DNA of 64,000 nucleotides. Origin: Flaviaestuariibacter flavus. Lineage in GTDB: Bacteria; Bacteroidota; Bacteroidia; Chitinophagales; Chitinophagaceae. Position 1 is the stretch's first letter. Every line of letters begins with the position of its first letter. The stretch covers positions 49,189 through 113,188 of the forward strand of contig NZ_SJZI01000043.1 of assembly GCF_004337505.1 (NCBI RefSeq). The letters run 5' to 3'. The notes under the pieces are model-generated. The model saw only the letters and a list, made by a program, of their open reading frames with translations. It ran no database searches and was not told where the DNA came from. A program made the position numbers and the translations under genes. This document shows positions 7,380 through 15,835 of this stretch, piece after piece.

Positions 7380-8132
7380 CTAAACCGTTTTGATGGTCGT
7401 TACTTTATAATCCCAGTCTTTGATATCGATGGCATATTGCGTCTGGTCGATGATGGGACCGCGGCATACTTTCTCCATTGCGGGTGGGATGTCGTACTGC
7501 TCCTGCGCGCGGCGGATCAGCTCGTCGAAGAGCCAGCGCGGGATGCATTCGTGGAATTCGCGCGGGTAGCAGAACTGGAAGGAGATGATGTGCTGCAGCA
7601 GCAGGTGCCAGTGCTGCTCCATGCGGAAGAGCACATGGCCCCAGTCCATCTTCGGGCCCCATTTTAGCCAGATGTGGTTGATGTCGGCACCGTCGTAGCG
7701 CTCGCGGTTTTGCACGTAGAGCTTGCACCACGTGAGCTCTTCGGCGGGGATCATGCGCACCGGCACATCGCAGAACGTGGTTTCCGGTGCACGCTCGTAC
7801 CAGGTATCGTCTACGCGGCAGATGTTGTTGACGGTGTCGAAAATGAGATCGATGAAGTAGGGATCCTTATGCACCTTGGCCAGCCAGCGTACGTCGTAGT
7901 TCTCCACGCGGTAGCCGCGTTCCTGGAAGAACTTCAGGATCTTGGGCACCTCGCTCGACTTCGTAAAGACGTCGAGGTCCTTGGTGTCGCGGTAAATGCC
8001 CGTGTAGTGGAACATGGCGAAGGCGCCGCCCAGCATCCACTTCGTTCCGGTCTCGTGTAATAGCTCCAGTGCTTCGCGGTAGAAGGCTCTCGATTCTTCC
8101 CGCTGCTCATCCGTTAGGGTGACGATCGACAT
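7380..8132 (-). CDS. Nucleotidyltransferase-fold protein
   Basis: 250 aa. KWMLGGAFAMFHYTGIYRDT followed by KDLDVF matches the nucleotidyltransferase motif hGG...(~10-15 residues)...DhDh, with the two metal-binding acidic residues in DLD; a third acidic residue is probably in YFIDLIFD. This resembles the stand-alone family typified by AbiEii and DUF6036-type proteins. The second half has tryptophan- and histidine-rich helices (MDWGHVLFRMEQHWHLLLQH). It may transfer a nucleotide to a protein or RNA, or be the toxin-like half of an uncharacterised pair with the phosphoesterase, which follows after 1 nt. The substrate is unknown. Confidence 0.72.
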   Translation of the reverse strand: MSIVTLTDEQREESRAFYREALELLHETGTKWMLGGAFAMFHYTGIYRDTKDLDVFTKSSEVPKILKFFQERGYRVENYDVRWLAKVHKDPYFIDLIFDTVNNICRVDDTWYERAPETTFCDVPVRMIPAEELTWCKLYVQNRERYDGADINHIWLKWGPKMDWGHVLFRMEQHWHLLLQHIISFQFCYPREFHECIPRWLFDELIRRAQEQYDIPPAMEKVCRGPIIDQTQYAIDIKDWDYKVTTIKTV

Positions 8133-8544
8133 GTGGTATTTCTTCTTTTGGCATAGCGCTTAAAACGCTGTGCCAGAGTAATGACTCGCGGAAAAATGGG
8201 CAGGCAGCTGTACCGGCTCGTTTCGTACCCGGCCAGCTTAGTTCACCGATACCCCGGCCGGGCTTTTTACCTCCCTTGGTGAGGTAAAAAGCCTCTCTAA
8301 GGGGGTAGAAGAAGTACCCCCGTGCAGGCCGTCAGCCTGGTTTACCGGGGCTCCCGGCCGCCCCGAGGGAGGCATCCGGCTACCTGTGGGGTATCGCGGT
8401 ACTAAAAACAAGGTATCGGAGAGGCGGGGTGGAGGAGGCCAGGAACTGAGCTTTCCGGGTGAAAAACCGGGTGGTGCTACCGGGGACGCAGGGGAGGACA
8501 GTTCAGAAGCCGGGGCGGGTACCTGGCAAGCACGCCCGGGGGAC
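8133..8544. other. Gene-free 412-bp spacer with strong hairpins
   Basis: No convincing gene. Two perfect inverted repeats are visible: 8261-8292 (GGCTTTTTACCTC with its 13-base complement, 7-nt loop) and 8301-8321 (GGGGGTA/TACCCCC). The rest is G/C-rich with many short palindromes. The first hairpin could end transcription from either side; the spacer could also hold a structured RNA. Confidence 0.5.
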
Positions 8545-9057
8545 TCAGGATGTCCCCTTCCGGTGGCTGTCCTCGTAGGTCGGGCCATACAAACCGGGCA
8601 CCCGGGCGCCGGCGGCGCGGAGGTACATCACCAGCTCTCCGCGGTGGTGGTAGAGATGGTTGAAGAGAAAGCCGCGCGCTACCTGCAGGCGCGGCGTCGG
8701 CGGAACAATCGTTCGCCCGTGGCTTGTCATGGTCCAGGGGCGGAGCAGGTCCTCTTCCTGCACGCTTTTCAGCGCCGCCCGCGCCTTTTCCACGTTTTGC
8801 TCAAAGAGCGCACGGGTAGCGGCAATATCCGCAGGGTCGGGGCGGTGGTCGCCCGCCGCGGAGATATCATATTCATCCTGCGTCAGCGTGCCGGCGTACC
8901 AGGAATAAATAGTGGCTATGTGCTGGGCAAGCTGGCCCAGTGTCCACCCGAAGTCGGTCACCTTGAAGCCGGTCTTGTCGGCCGGTATTGCTGCAAGCAG
9001 TTTGCGGGTGTTATTGACTTCGTGCTCGAATTCACCGAGGAGTGCTTCCAGGATCAT
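8545..9057 (-). CDS. DinB-family putative metal-dependent protein
   Basis: 170 aa four-helix-bundle protein beginning MILEALLGEFEHEVNNTRKL. The DinB/YfiT-type metal triad is visible as H in GQLAQHIATIYSW and the two histidines in FLFNHLYHHRGEL, with the first of the latter placed as H-x3-H. Family members bind Ni, Zn or Fe; several are thiol-dependent S-transferases. DinB was named for damage induction in Bacillus, which is not implied here. The ATG at 9057 starts the first bundle helix; an upstream in-frame extension to 9228 crosses the neighbouring terminator and is rejected. A TATATTCC box lies ~20 nt upstream. Confidence 0.85.
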   Translation of the reverse strand: MILEALLGEFEHEVNNTRKLLAAIPADKTGFKVTDFGWTLGQLAQHIATIYSWYAGTLTQDEYDISAAGDHRPDPADIAATRALFEQNVEKARAALKSVQEEDLLRPWTMTSHGRTIVPPTPRLQVARGFLFNHLYHHRGELVMYLRAAGARVPGLYGPTYEDSHRKGTS

Positions 9058-9159
9058 GGTAGTTGGAATTTCGTACCGGAATATAGCACGCAGCCATTGA
9101 CAAATGATGCCCTTTGACCGGGAGTGATCGCACTTTCCGCGTTTTATCGCGGTATCAAA

Positions 9160-9190
9160 AATGCCAAGGGCCCGCGTAGCGGGCCCTTGG
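9160..9190 (-). terminator. Terminator of ahcY
   Basis: Perfect 12-bp stem CCAAGGGCCCGC/GCGGGCCCTTGG with a 3-nt loop at 9164-9190, followed on the minus strand by CATTTTTG. Confidence 0.85.
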
Positions 9191-9228
9191 TGCTTATGTT
9201 CAGCGGTTTCTGCGATTTCCGCGTGCAA

Positions 9229-10557
9229 TCAGTAGCGATACATCTCCGCCTTGAACGGACCTTCCTTGCTGATACCGAGGTACTCGGCCTGCTCGGTGGT
9301 CAGCTCGTCGAGCTCGGCGCCTACTTTCGAAAGGTGCAGGCGGGCAACCTTCTCGTCGAGGTGCTTCGGAAGTACATATACCTTGTTCTCGTACTTGTCG
9401 CCGTTGGTCCACAGTTCTACCTGGGCCAGGGTCTGGTTGGAGAAGGAGTTCGACATCACGAAGGAGGGGTGGCCGGTAGCGCAACCCAGGTTCACGAGGC
9501 GGCCTTCCGCCAGGATGATGACGTCCTTGCCGTCAACATTGTAGATGTCAACCTGCGGCTTGATGGTATCCTTGGTGTTACCGTAAGCCGTGTTCAGCCA
9601 GGCCATGTCGATCTCGATGTCGAAGTGGCCGATGTTGCACACGATGGTCTTGTCCTTCATCTTACGGAAATGCTTTTCCGTAATAAGGTCGCGGCAGCCG
9701 GAAGCAGTCACCACGATGTCGGCTTCAGCAACGGCGTTTTCCATTTTCTTCACCTCGTAACCGTCCATAGCAGCCTGGAGGGCGCAGATGGGGTCGATCT
9801 CGGTAACGATCACGCGGCAGCCGGCGCCACGCAGCGAAGCGGCGGAGCCTTTACCCACGTCGCCGTAGCCGCCTACAACAGCCACTTTACCGGCCATCAT
9901 TACGTCGGTAGCGCGGCGGATAGCGTCCACCAGCGATTCCTGGCAGCCGTATTTGTTGTCGAACTTGGATTTGGTAACGGAGTCGTTCACGTTGATGGCC
10001 GGAACGGGCAGGGTGCCTTTGGCCATGCGCTCGTAAAGGCGGTGAACGCCGGTGGTGGTTTCTTCAGAAATACCCTTCACGTGCTGCACGAGCTCGGGGT
10101 ATTTGTCCAGCACCATATTGGTGAGGTCGCCGCCGTCGTCAAGGATCATGTTGAGGGGACGGTCGGCGCCGCCAAAGAACAGTGTCTGCTCGATGCACCA
10201 GTCGGCTTCTTCGATGGTCTGGCCTTTCCAGGCAAAAACACCGATGCCGGCGGCGGCGATGGCGGCAGCGGCGTGGTCTTGAGTAGAGAAGATATTGCAG
10301 GAGCTCCACTTCACTTCAGCGCCGAGGGCCACGAGGGTCTCGATGAGCACGGCCGTCTGGATGGTCATGTGCAGGCAGCCGGCGATGCGGGCGCCTTTCA
10401 GGGGCTGGGAGGGACCATATTCCTGGCGGAGGGACATCAGGCCGGGCATTTCGGCCTCCGCGAGGCGGATCTCCTTGCGGCCCCAGTCGGCGAGGCTCAT
10501 GTCCTTCACCTTATAAGGAAGGCTGAAATTGAGGTTGGAGCGGGTAATCGTAGACAT
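9229..10557 (-). CDS. ahcY: S-adenosylhomocysteine hydrolase
   Basis: 442 aa, full length. Splits S-adenosyl-homocysteine into adenosine and homocysteine and so relieves product inhibition of methyltransferases. Signature blocks: [53 protein letters not shown], the NAD-binding [20 protein letters not shown], and a C-terminal [19 protein letters not shown] ending in KAEMYRY, which provides the Lys/Tyr pair that contacts NAD of the neighbouring subunit. The start [11 protein letters not shown] at 10557 follows a perfect -7 box by ~20 nt. It is divergent from the T9SS cargo locus. Confidence 0.97.
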   Translation of the reverse strand: MSTITRSNLNFSLPYKVKDMSLADWGRKEIRLAEAEMPGLMSLRQEYGPSQPLKGARIAGCLHMTIQTAVLIETLVALGAEVKWSSCNIFSTQDHAAAAIAAAGIGVFAWKGQTIEEADWCIEQTLFFGGADRPLNMILDDGGDLTNMVLDKYPELVQHVKGISEETTTGVHRLYERMAKGTLPVPAINVNDSVTKSKFDNKYGCQESLVDAIRRATDVMMAGKVAVVGGYGDVGKGSAASLRGAGCRVIVTEIDPICALQAAMDGYEVKKMENAVAEADIVVTASGCRDLITEKHFRKMKDKTIVCNIGHFDIEIDMAWLNTAYGNTKDTIKPQVDIYNVDGKDVIILAEGRLVNLGCATGHPSFVMSNSFSNQTLAQVELWTNGDKYENKVYVLPKHLDEKVARLHLSKVGAELDELTTEQAEYLGISKEGPFKAEMYRY

Positions 10558-10577
10558 TTCGAGTTTGATTTGAGGCG

Positions 10578-10585
10578 CAAAGATA
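10578..10585 (-). promoter_or_regulatory. -7 box of ahcY
   Basis: Minus-strand TATCTTTG followed by CGCC, 20 nt before the start codon. Perfect TAnnTTTG. Confidence 0.65.
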
Positions 10586-10692
10586 GCGCTTCCCCGCCAA
10601 TGGCGGGAGGGAGCTACGGTTGTTTCATGCGGTCTCACCCCTGCTTTCCAGTCGTTAGACGTTTTTTTATAATATGTCGTCGCTTCCCGGGC

Positions 10693-10700
10693 TATTTTTG
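10693..10700 (+). promoter_or_regulatory. -7 box of the first PKD gene
   Basis: TATTTTTG, perfect TAnnTTTG. It predicts a leader of about 105 nt, long for this window. Confidence 0.6.
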
Positions 10701-10736
10701 CACCCCGCCCGGAACTGTGAAACACGGTGTCAGCAA

Positions 10737-10782
10737 GGGTTTCGGATCCTAAGGTTTTACTTTAGGAGCCGAAAAAAAACCC
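10737..10782 (+). promoter_or_regulatory. Leader hairpin of the first PKD gene
   Basis: CGGATCCTAA (10743-10752) pairs with TTAGGAGCCG (10762-10771) with one mismatch; outer GGGTTT and AAACCC extend the stem. No U-tract follows, so it is a leader structure rather than a terminator. Confidence 0.4.
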
Positions 10783-10812
10783 TTAGCGGCAACCCCGGTC
10801 GCCCCGGCCTAT

Positions 10813-13800
10813 ATGAGAAACCTGACCAACCGGATCGGCGTCCTGCTGATCGCCCTTACCTTTTTTGCCATCGTGCCCGGGGCCCGTGCCCAGGGACGCC
10901 CGAAGGCACGTACCGCCAGCCTCAGCGCCGGCTTTGCCGCAACCGTTACTTCCGGCTGCGCGCCGCTGCTGGTACGCTTCCAGGATGTCAGCACCGGCGG
11001 CGCCACCCAGTGGCACTGGGAGCTGGGCAATGGCGTCACTTCAACGCAACAAAACCCCGCTACCCTCTACAACCTGCCCGGCACCTACAGCGTGCGGCTC
11101 GTGGTACGCAACAGCTCCGGTGCCGACTCCGTGCTCCGGAGCGGCTATATCCGCGTTACGGCGGCCCCTGCCGTCCGCTTCGAGCTTTCCGACTCGGTGG
11201 GTTGTCTTCCCTTCGCACTCACCCTCCGTGACTACAGCACCAGCGATTCGGCCATCGTGGGCCGTGCCTGGGACTTTGGCGACGGTACCCTGGGCAGCGG
11301 TATGACCGCACAGCACCTGTACCATCGTGCCGGCACCTATAGCGTCACCCTCAAGGTGACCAACAGTGCAGGCTGCAGCAGCTCTTTCACCAAAACAGCC
11401 GCGGTGCGGGTATCGGAAAGCCCGGTAGCGGGCTTTACCGCCGCCGACCCCACGCGCTGCGCGGCACCGCACCGCGTTCAGTTCAATGCGAACGGCAGCG
11501 GTCTGCAATACCGGTGGGATTTCGGCGACGGCACCTCGGCTACCGGCGCGCAGCCGGCACATACCTATACGGCCGAAGGCAGCTACTCCGTACGCCTCGT
11601 CGTAACCAACGCGGCGGGCTGCAGCGATACCCTGCTTCGTACCGATCTGGTACGGATCGGCGCGGACGCCTCTTTTTCGGCACCCGATAGCATTTGCGCG
11701 GGCCGGCCGCTGGGGCTGATCAACAGCAGCAGCCCGGCACCGGCGCAGCAGCTCTGGGATTTCGGGAATGGAAATACATCCGGCCTGCAGCAACCGGTTA
11801 CCAGCTTTCAAACGCCGGGGATCTATACCATCCGCCTCATCAACCATTACGGCGACTGCGCCGACACGGCCGAGCGACGCCTGACGGTGCTTCCGGCACC
11901 GGTGGCGGCTTTCCGGAGCGCCGATACGGTCTCCTGCAGCGCGCCTTTTTCGGTGGCCTTTCAAAATAATTCCACCGGTGCGGCCGGTCAGGAGTGGGAT
12001 TTCGGCGACGGCACCCGCTCCACCGAAGATGCACCGGTACATATTTATTCAGCCCCCGGGCATTACACGGTACGCCTCGTGGTGCGGAGCTCCGGCGGCT
12101 GCACCGACACGCTGGTACGTTATTCCTATATCAAGGTGCAACTTCCCGACCTGCGCATCGCGGGTCTTCCGCAATCAGGTTGTGCGCCGCTTACAATCTG
12201 GCCGACGGCGACTGTAGTTGGTGACAGCATTAGACGTTACGACTGGGATTTTGGCGACGGCACGCGTTCCACATCTGCTGCGCCGGGTCACGTTTATGTT
12301 CGTCCCGGCATTTATGACCTGCGCCTCACCGCTACCACCGCCAGCGGCTGCGTGCAGACACAGACGATCAGCGCCGCGGCGCAAGCTTTCGAAAAGCCGC
12401 GGTCTTCCTTCACGTTCACTCCGCCGGTTTCCTGTGCCTTTGCCGGTGTTGCCTTTCAGAACACAAGCAGCGGGGTAGGGGCCGCCACCGCCTACAACTG
12501 GTCCTTCGGTGACGGCTCCACTTCCCCGGAAGCAAGTCCGAGCCACACTTATGGAAATATCGGCCTCTTTTCGGTGCAGCTTATTGTCGCCAACGGTACC
12601 TGCACCGACACGGTATCGCTGCGCGATACGGTTCGTATCCTGGCACCCATTGCCGTGATGGCCATCGAAAAGAATTGCGACAACCGGTACGAGCGCAGCT
12701 TCCGCGACCGCTCGGTGGGTGCGCTCACCTGGCATTGGGATTTCGGCGACGGGCAGACGTCCACCGTTCAGCATCCCCGGCATACCTATGCGGCGGCAGG
12801 CACCTACCTGGTGAAGCTCCGCGTAACCAATGGTACCTGTTATTTCGAAACGAGCGATGCGGTGGAGATCATTGACGAGAAAGCGCATTTCGTGCGGCCA
12901 TCCGCGCCGGTATGCAAAGGCATGCCTTATACCCTTCAAGCCGATGGCATCCGGGGCAACCGCATTGCCGGATGGAAGTGGGAGATGGGTGACGGAACAA
13001 CCTACCAGTCGGCCGGTCTTGCCACGCACTCCTATACCCGCAATGGCAGCTACCGCATCATGCTTACGATCACCGATCTGAACGGGTGCACCAGCACTTA
13101 TTCGGACAGCATTACCGTGATCGGCCCGGAGGCAGCCTTTACGGTAACCGACCCGCTGCTGTGCCTGCAGCCCGGTGGCAGCACCGCCCGTTTTGAAGAT
13201 CATTCGGTGCCCTACGCCGGCAACCCGATTCTGCAGTACTCCTGGAATTTTGGCGACGGTGGTGTGGATAGCAGCGGCAACCGCGCGCCGGCCAACCGCT
13301 ACACCGCCCGTGGCGCCTATACCGTTTCGCTCACCGTGCGCGATGCGGCGGGCTGCGTGGATACCAGGACGATGCCTTCTGCCGTGCGCGTGGCGCGACC
13401 GGTGGCAGCCTTCATTTCAGCCGACACCAGCACCTGCCTGCAGCGGGATGTTGATTTCGAGAACCGGACTGCCGGCGATGGCCCGCTTCGTTTTGAGTGG
13501 TCTTTCGGTGACGGCAGCAACAGCAGCCAGGAAGCGGCGCAACACCGGTACAGTGCTACAGGTTTTTACAGCATCCAGCTGCGCGTGACCGACCATTGGG
13601 GTTGTGCCGACACCAGCACGCGTGACAACTATATCCGCATATCGGTACCGAAGGCCCGTTTTTCGATGTCCGATACAACCGCTACCTGTCCGCCGCTGCA
13701 GGTGCAGTTTGGAAATTCCTCTACCGATTACCTGTCGCAGCAATGGGACTTTGGTAACGGCAACGGATCCGCGCTTGCGGCTCCTGCTCACCTCTATAAT

Positions 13801-15636
13801 ACCGCGGGTGTTTTTCATCCGCGCCTCGTGGTAACCGGCCCCGGTGGTTGTGCCGATACTCTGGTGCGTACGGTGATCGTCAAAGGGCCTTCGGGCACCA
13901 TCCAATACGACCCGGTTTCGGGTTGCAGCCCCCTCGGCGTTTCCTTCACAGCCAGCACCCGCAACCGGGATTCGCTGGTGTGGGACTTCGGCGACGGCGC
14001 GCTCCATACCGGGCTCGACTCGCTGGTGCAGCATACCTACCGCGACACCGGCAGCTTCCTGCCGCGCCTGCTGCTGTTTGACCGCAGCGGCTGCAGCGTC
14101 GTTATCAACGGCACCGATAGCCTTCATTCGTATCGACTCTTCCCGGCCCTTGCCGCCGACAGCCGGAGCCTCTGCGATTCCGGTACCGTACGGTTCCAGG
14201 GCCTCAGCACCGGCAATGACCGGATCAGCGGCTGGTTCTGGGAGTTCGGTGACGGCGCGACCTCGGTGCTGCAAAACCCGGCACACCGGTATACCCGGCC
14301 GGGCACCTACGATGTGCGCCTCACCAACCGCGGCGCACAGGGCTGCGAAGCCACCAGCGTCGCTTTCCGGGTGCAGGTGCATGCTTCGCCGAAGGTTGGC
14401 ATCAACCTTACACGTGCTGCCGCCTGTGTACCCGCCCTCTTCCCGGTACAGGGCCGGATCCTGCGTGCAGACACCACGATCCTAGAATGGAGCTGGAGCC
14501 TCGGCGACGGGCGTAATGCCGCGGGATCAATACCGGCCGCCTTTACTTACACCACGCCCGGGAGTTACCCCCTGAGCCTGCAGGTGCGGGATGCCAACGG
14601 CTGTACCGCCGGCGTGTCGGATACGGTGCTCGCCCGTGCTCTTCCCGCGGTGGATGCCGGCGCCGACTTCGTGCTTTGCCGCGACAGCAGCCGGCGCCTG
14701 CAGGCCCGCGGCGCACAAACCTGGTCCTGGTCGGCTTCGCCGTCCCTGGACTGCAGCAACTGCGCTAACCCGCGCGTGACGGCCCCCCAAACAACCCGCT
14801 ATTATGTAACCGGAACCGACGCATTCGGGTGCAGCAACCGTGACTCGGTGCTGGTGACGGTGCAGCAGCGCCTCCCGGTGCAGCTCCTGTCGCGCCCCGA
14901 CTCGCTGTGCCTTGGCCGCTTTGTTACCCTCCGGGCCGCGGGTGCCGAACGCTATGAATGGTCGCCGGCGACCGGCCTGGACGCGCCTTTTGCCGCCAGC
15001 ACGACGGCAAAGCCGGAACGTACCACCACCTATACCGTTGTTGGTCGTGATAATGCCGGCTGCTTTGCCGATACGGCGCGGGTTACCCTGACGGTCTTCC
15101 CGATACCGCAGGTGACGGCCGGTCCCGACCTGGAGCTTCGGGCCGGAGATACAGCCACCCTGCGCACGAGCGGCTCCGCCGACATCACTTCCTGGCGCTG
15201 GACGCCTTCAGGTCAGCTGAGTTGCAGCACCTGCCCGCAGCCCGTAGTAAAGGCCGGATACAGCAGCCCGCTCCGGGTGATCGTGCGCAATGGGGGCGGC
15301 TGCACGGCCACCTCGGAAATGAAGTTTACGGTGACCTGCAACGGCGGAAACGTGTTCCTGCCCAATACCTTTTCGCCCAATGCCGACGGGATGAACGAGC
15401 GCTTCTTCCCGCGTGGAAAGGGACTCGCGGGGATCCGGTCGTTCCGGGTGTTCAACCGCTGGGGTGAGGTAGTTTACGAAAGGCTGCACTTCAATGCCAA
15501 CGACCCGGCCGCGGGCTGGGACGGGACCTTCCGGGGCAAGCCGGCGCCTGCCGATGTTTACGTGTACACCTGCGAGGTGCTGTGCTCCAGCAACGAGGTG
15601 CTGCCGCTGAAAGGGGATGTGAACCTGATCCGCTAA
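10813..15636 (+). CDS. T9SS-exported giant PKD-repeat protein 1
   Basis: 1607 aa. MRNLTNRIGVLLIALTFFAI ... ARAQ is a signal peptide. I count 15 PKD domains, each with a W-[DENSH]-x-G-[DN]-G core (e.g. WDFGDG) and a later YT(V/I)xL strand, then three Ig-like modules starting VDAGADFVLCRD, PDSLCLGRF and VTAGPDLELRAG. The last ~90 residues (NVFLPNTFSPNADGMNERFF, then RVFNRWGEVVYER and PADVYVYTCEVLCS) form the type B T9SS sorting domain, also called the gliding-motility-associated C-terminal domain. The product is therefore carried across the outer membrane and held at the surface or released. It may act as adhesin or binding protein. It is followed by a co-linear paralogue. Confidence 0.93.
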   Translation: MRNLTNRIGVLLIALTFFAIVPGARAQGRPKARTASLSAGFAATVTSGCAPLLVRFQDVSTGGATQWHWELGNGVTSTQQNPATLYNLPGTYSVRLVVRNSSGADSVLRSGYIRVTAAPAVRFELSDSVGCLPFALTLRDYSTSDSAIVGRAWDFGDGTLGSGMTAQHLYHRAGTYSVTLKVTNSAGCSSSFTKTAAVRVSESPVAGFTAADPTRCAAPHRVQFNANGSGLQYRWDFGDGTSATGAQPAHTYTAEGSYSVRLVVTNAAGCSDTLLRTDLVRIGADASFSAPDSICAGRPLGLINSSSPAPAQQLWDFGNGNTSGLQQPVTSFQTPGIYTIRLINHYGDCADTAERRLTVLPAPVAAFRSADTVSCSAPFSVAFQNNSTGAAGQEWDFGDGTRSTEDAPVHIYSAPGHYTVRLVVRSSGGCTDTLVRYSYIKVQLPDLRIAGLPQSGCAPLTIWPTATVVGDSIRRYDWDFGDGTRSTSAAPGHVYVRPGIYDLRLTATTASGCVQTQTISAAAQAFEKPRSSFTFTPPVSCAFAGVAFQNTSSGVGAATAYNWSFGDGSTSPEASPSHTYGNIGLFSVQLIVANGTCTDTVSLRDTVRILAPIAVMAIEKNCDNRYERSFRDRSVGALTWHWDFGDGQTSTVQHPRHTYAAAGTYLVKLRVTNGTCYFETSDAVEIIDEKAHFVRPSAPVCKGMPYTLQADGIRGNRIAGWKWEMGDGTTYQSAGLATHSYTRNGSYRIMLTITDLNGCTSTYSDSITVIGPEAAFTVTDPLLCLQPGGSTARFEDHSVPYAGNPILQYSWNFGDGGVDSSGNRAPANRYTARGAYTVSLTVRDAAGCVDTRTMPSAVRVARPVAAFISADTSTCLQRDVDFENRTAGDGPLRFEWSFGDGSNSSQEAAQHRYSATGFYSIQLRVTDHWGCADTSTRDNYIRISVPKARFSMSDTTATCPPLQVQFGNSSTDYLSQQWDFGNGNGSALAAPAHLYNTAGVFHPRLVVTGPGGCADTLVRTVIVKGPSGTIQYDPVSGCSPLGVSFTASTRNRDSLVWDFGDGALHTGLDSLVQHTYRDTGSFLPRLLLFDRSGCSVVINGTDSLHSYRLFPALAADSRSLCDSGTVRFQGLSTGNDRISGWFWEFGDGATSVLQNPAHRYTRPGTYDVRLTNRGAQGCEATSVAFRVQVHASPKVGINLTRAAACVPALFPVQGRILRADTTILEWSWSLGDGRNAAGSIPAAFTYTTPGSYPLSLQVRDANGCTAGVSDTVLARALPAVDAGADFVLCRDSSRRLQARGAQTWSWSASPSLDCSNCANPRVTAPQTTRYYVTGTDAFGCSNRDSVLVTVQQRLPVQLLSRPDSLCLGRFVTLRAAGAERYEWSPATGLDAPFAASTTAKPERTTTYTVVGRDNAGCFADTARVTLTVFPIPQVTAGPDLELRAGDTATLRTSGSADITSWRWTPSGQLSCSTCPQPVVKAGYSSPLRVIVRNGGGCTATSEMKFTVTCNGGNVFLPNTFSPNADGMNERFFPRGKGLAGIRSFRVFNRWGEVVYERLHFNANDPAAGWDGTFRGKPAPADVYVYTCEVLCSSNEVLPLKGDVNLIR

Positions 15637-15732
15637 AGGGAAGCCCGGCAGTAACCGGGCGGCCTTTTACCCAGTTTATCCGGCGTTTTAAACTACTCGC
15701 CGGAATGGCGTTCGGAGGCCCACCGTATTCGG

Positions 15733-15740
15733 TATATTTG
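15733..15740 (+). promoter_or_regulatory. -7 box of the second PKD gene
   Basis: TATATTTG, perfect TAnnTTTG, ~95 nt before the start at 15836. The two paralogues therefore seem to have separate promoters. Confidence 0.6.
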
Positions 15741-15835
15741 AAGTTCCGGCGCCGGGTGTGCGTTCGGACCGCCGGTTGAACGGCGGCTGGTGGTTTCCAG
15801 GAAGGGAAACGCCGGAAAGGCACCAAACTAACCTT

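Noticed and set aside
8238..8588. 116-codon minus-strand frame in the spacer next to the DinB gene
   Set aside because: Pro/Ser/Arg-rich composition typical of GC-rich non-coding DNA, and it covers two perfect hairpins.
15492..15640. Frameshift between the two PKD genes
   Set aside because: Each gene has its own signal peptide, sorting domain, stop and promoter box, so they are separate genes.
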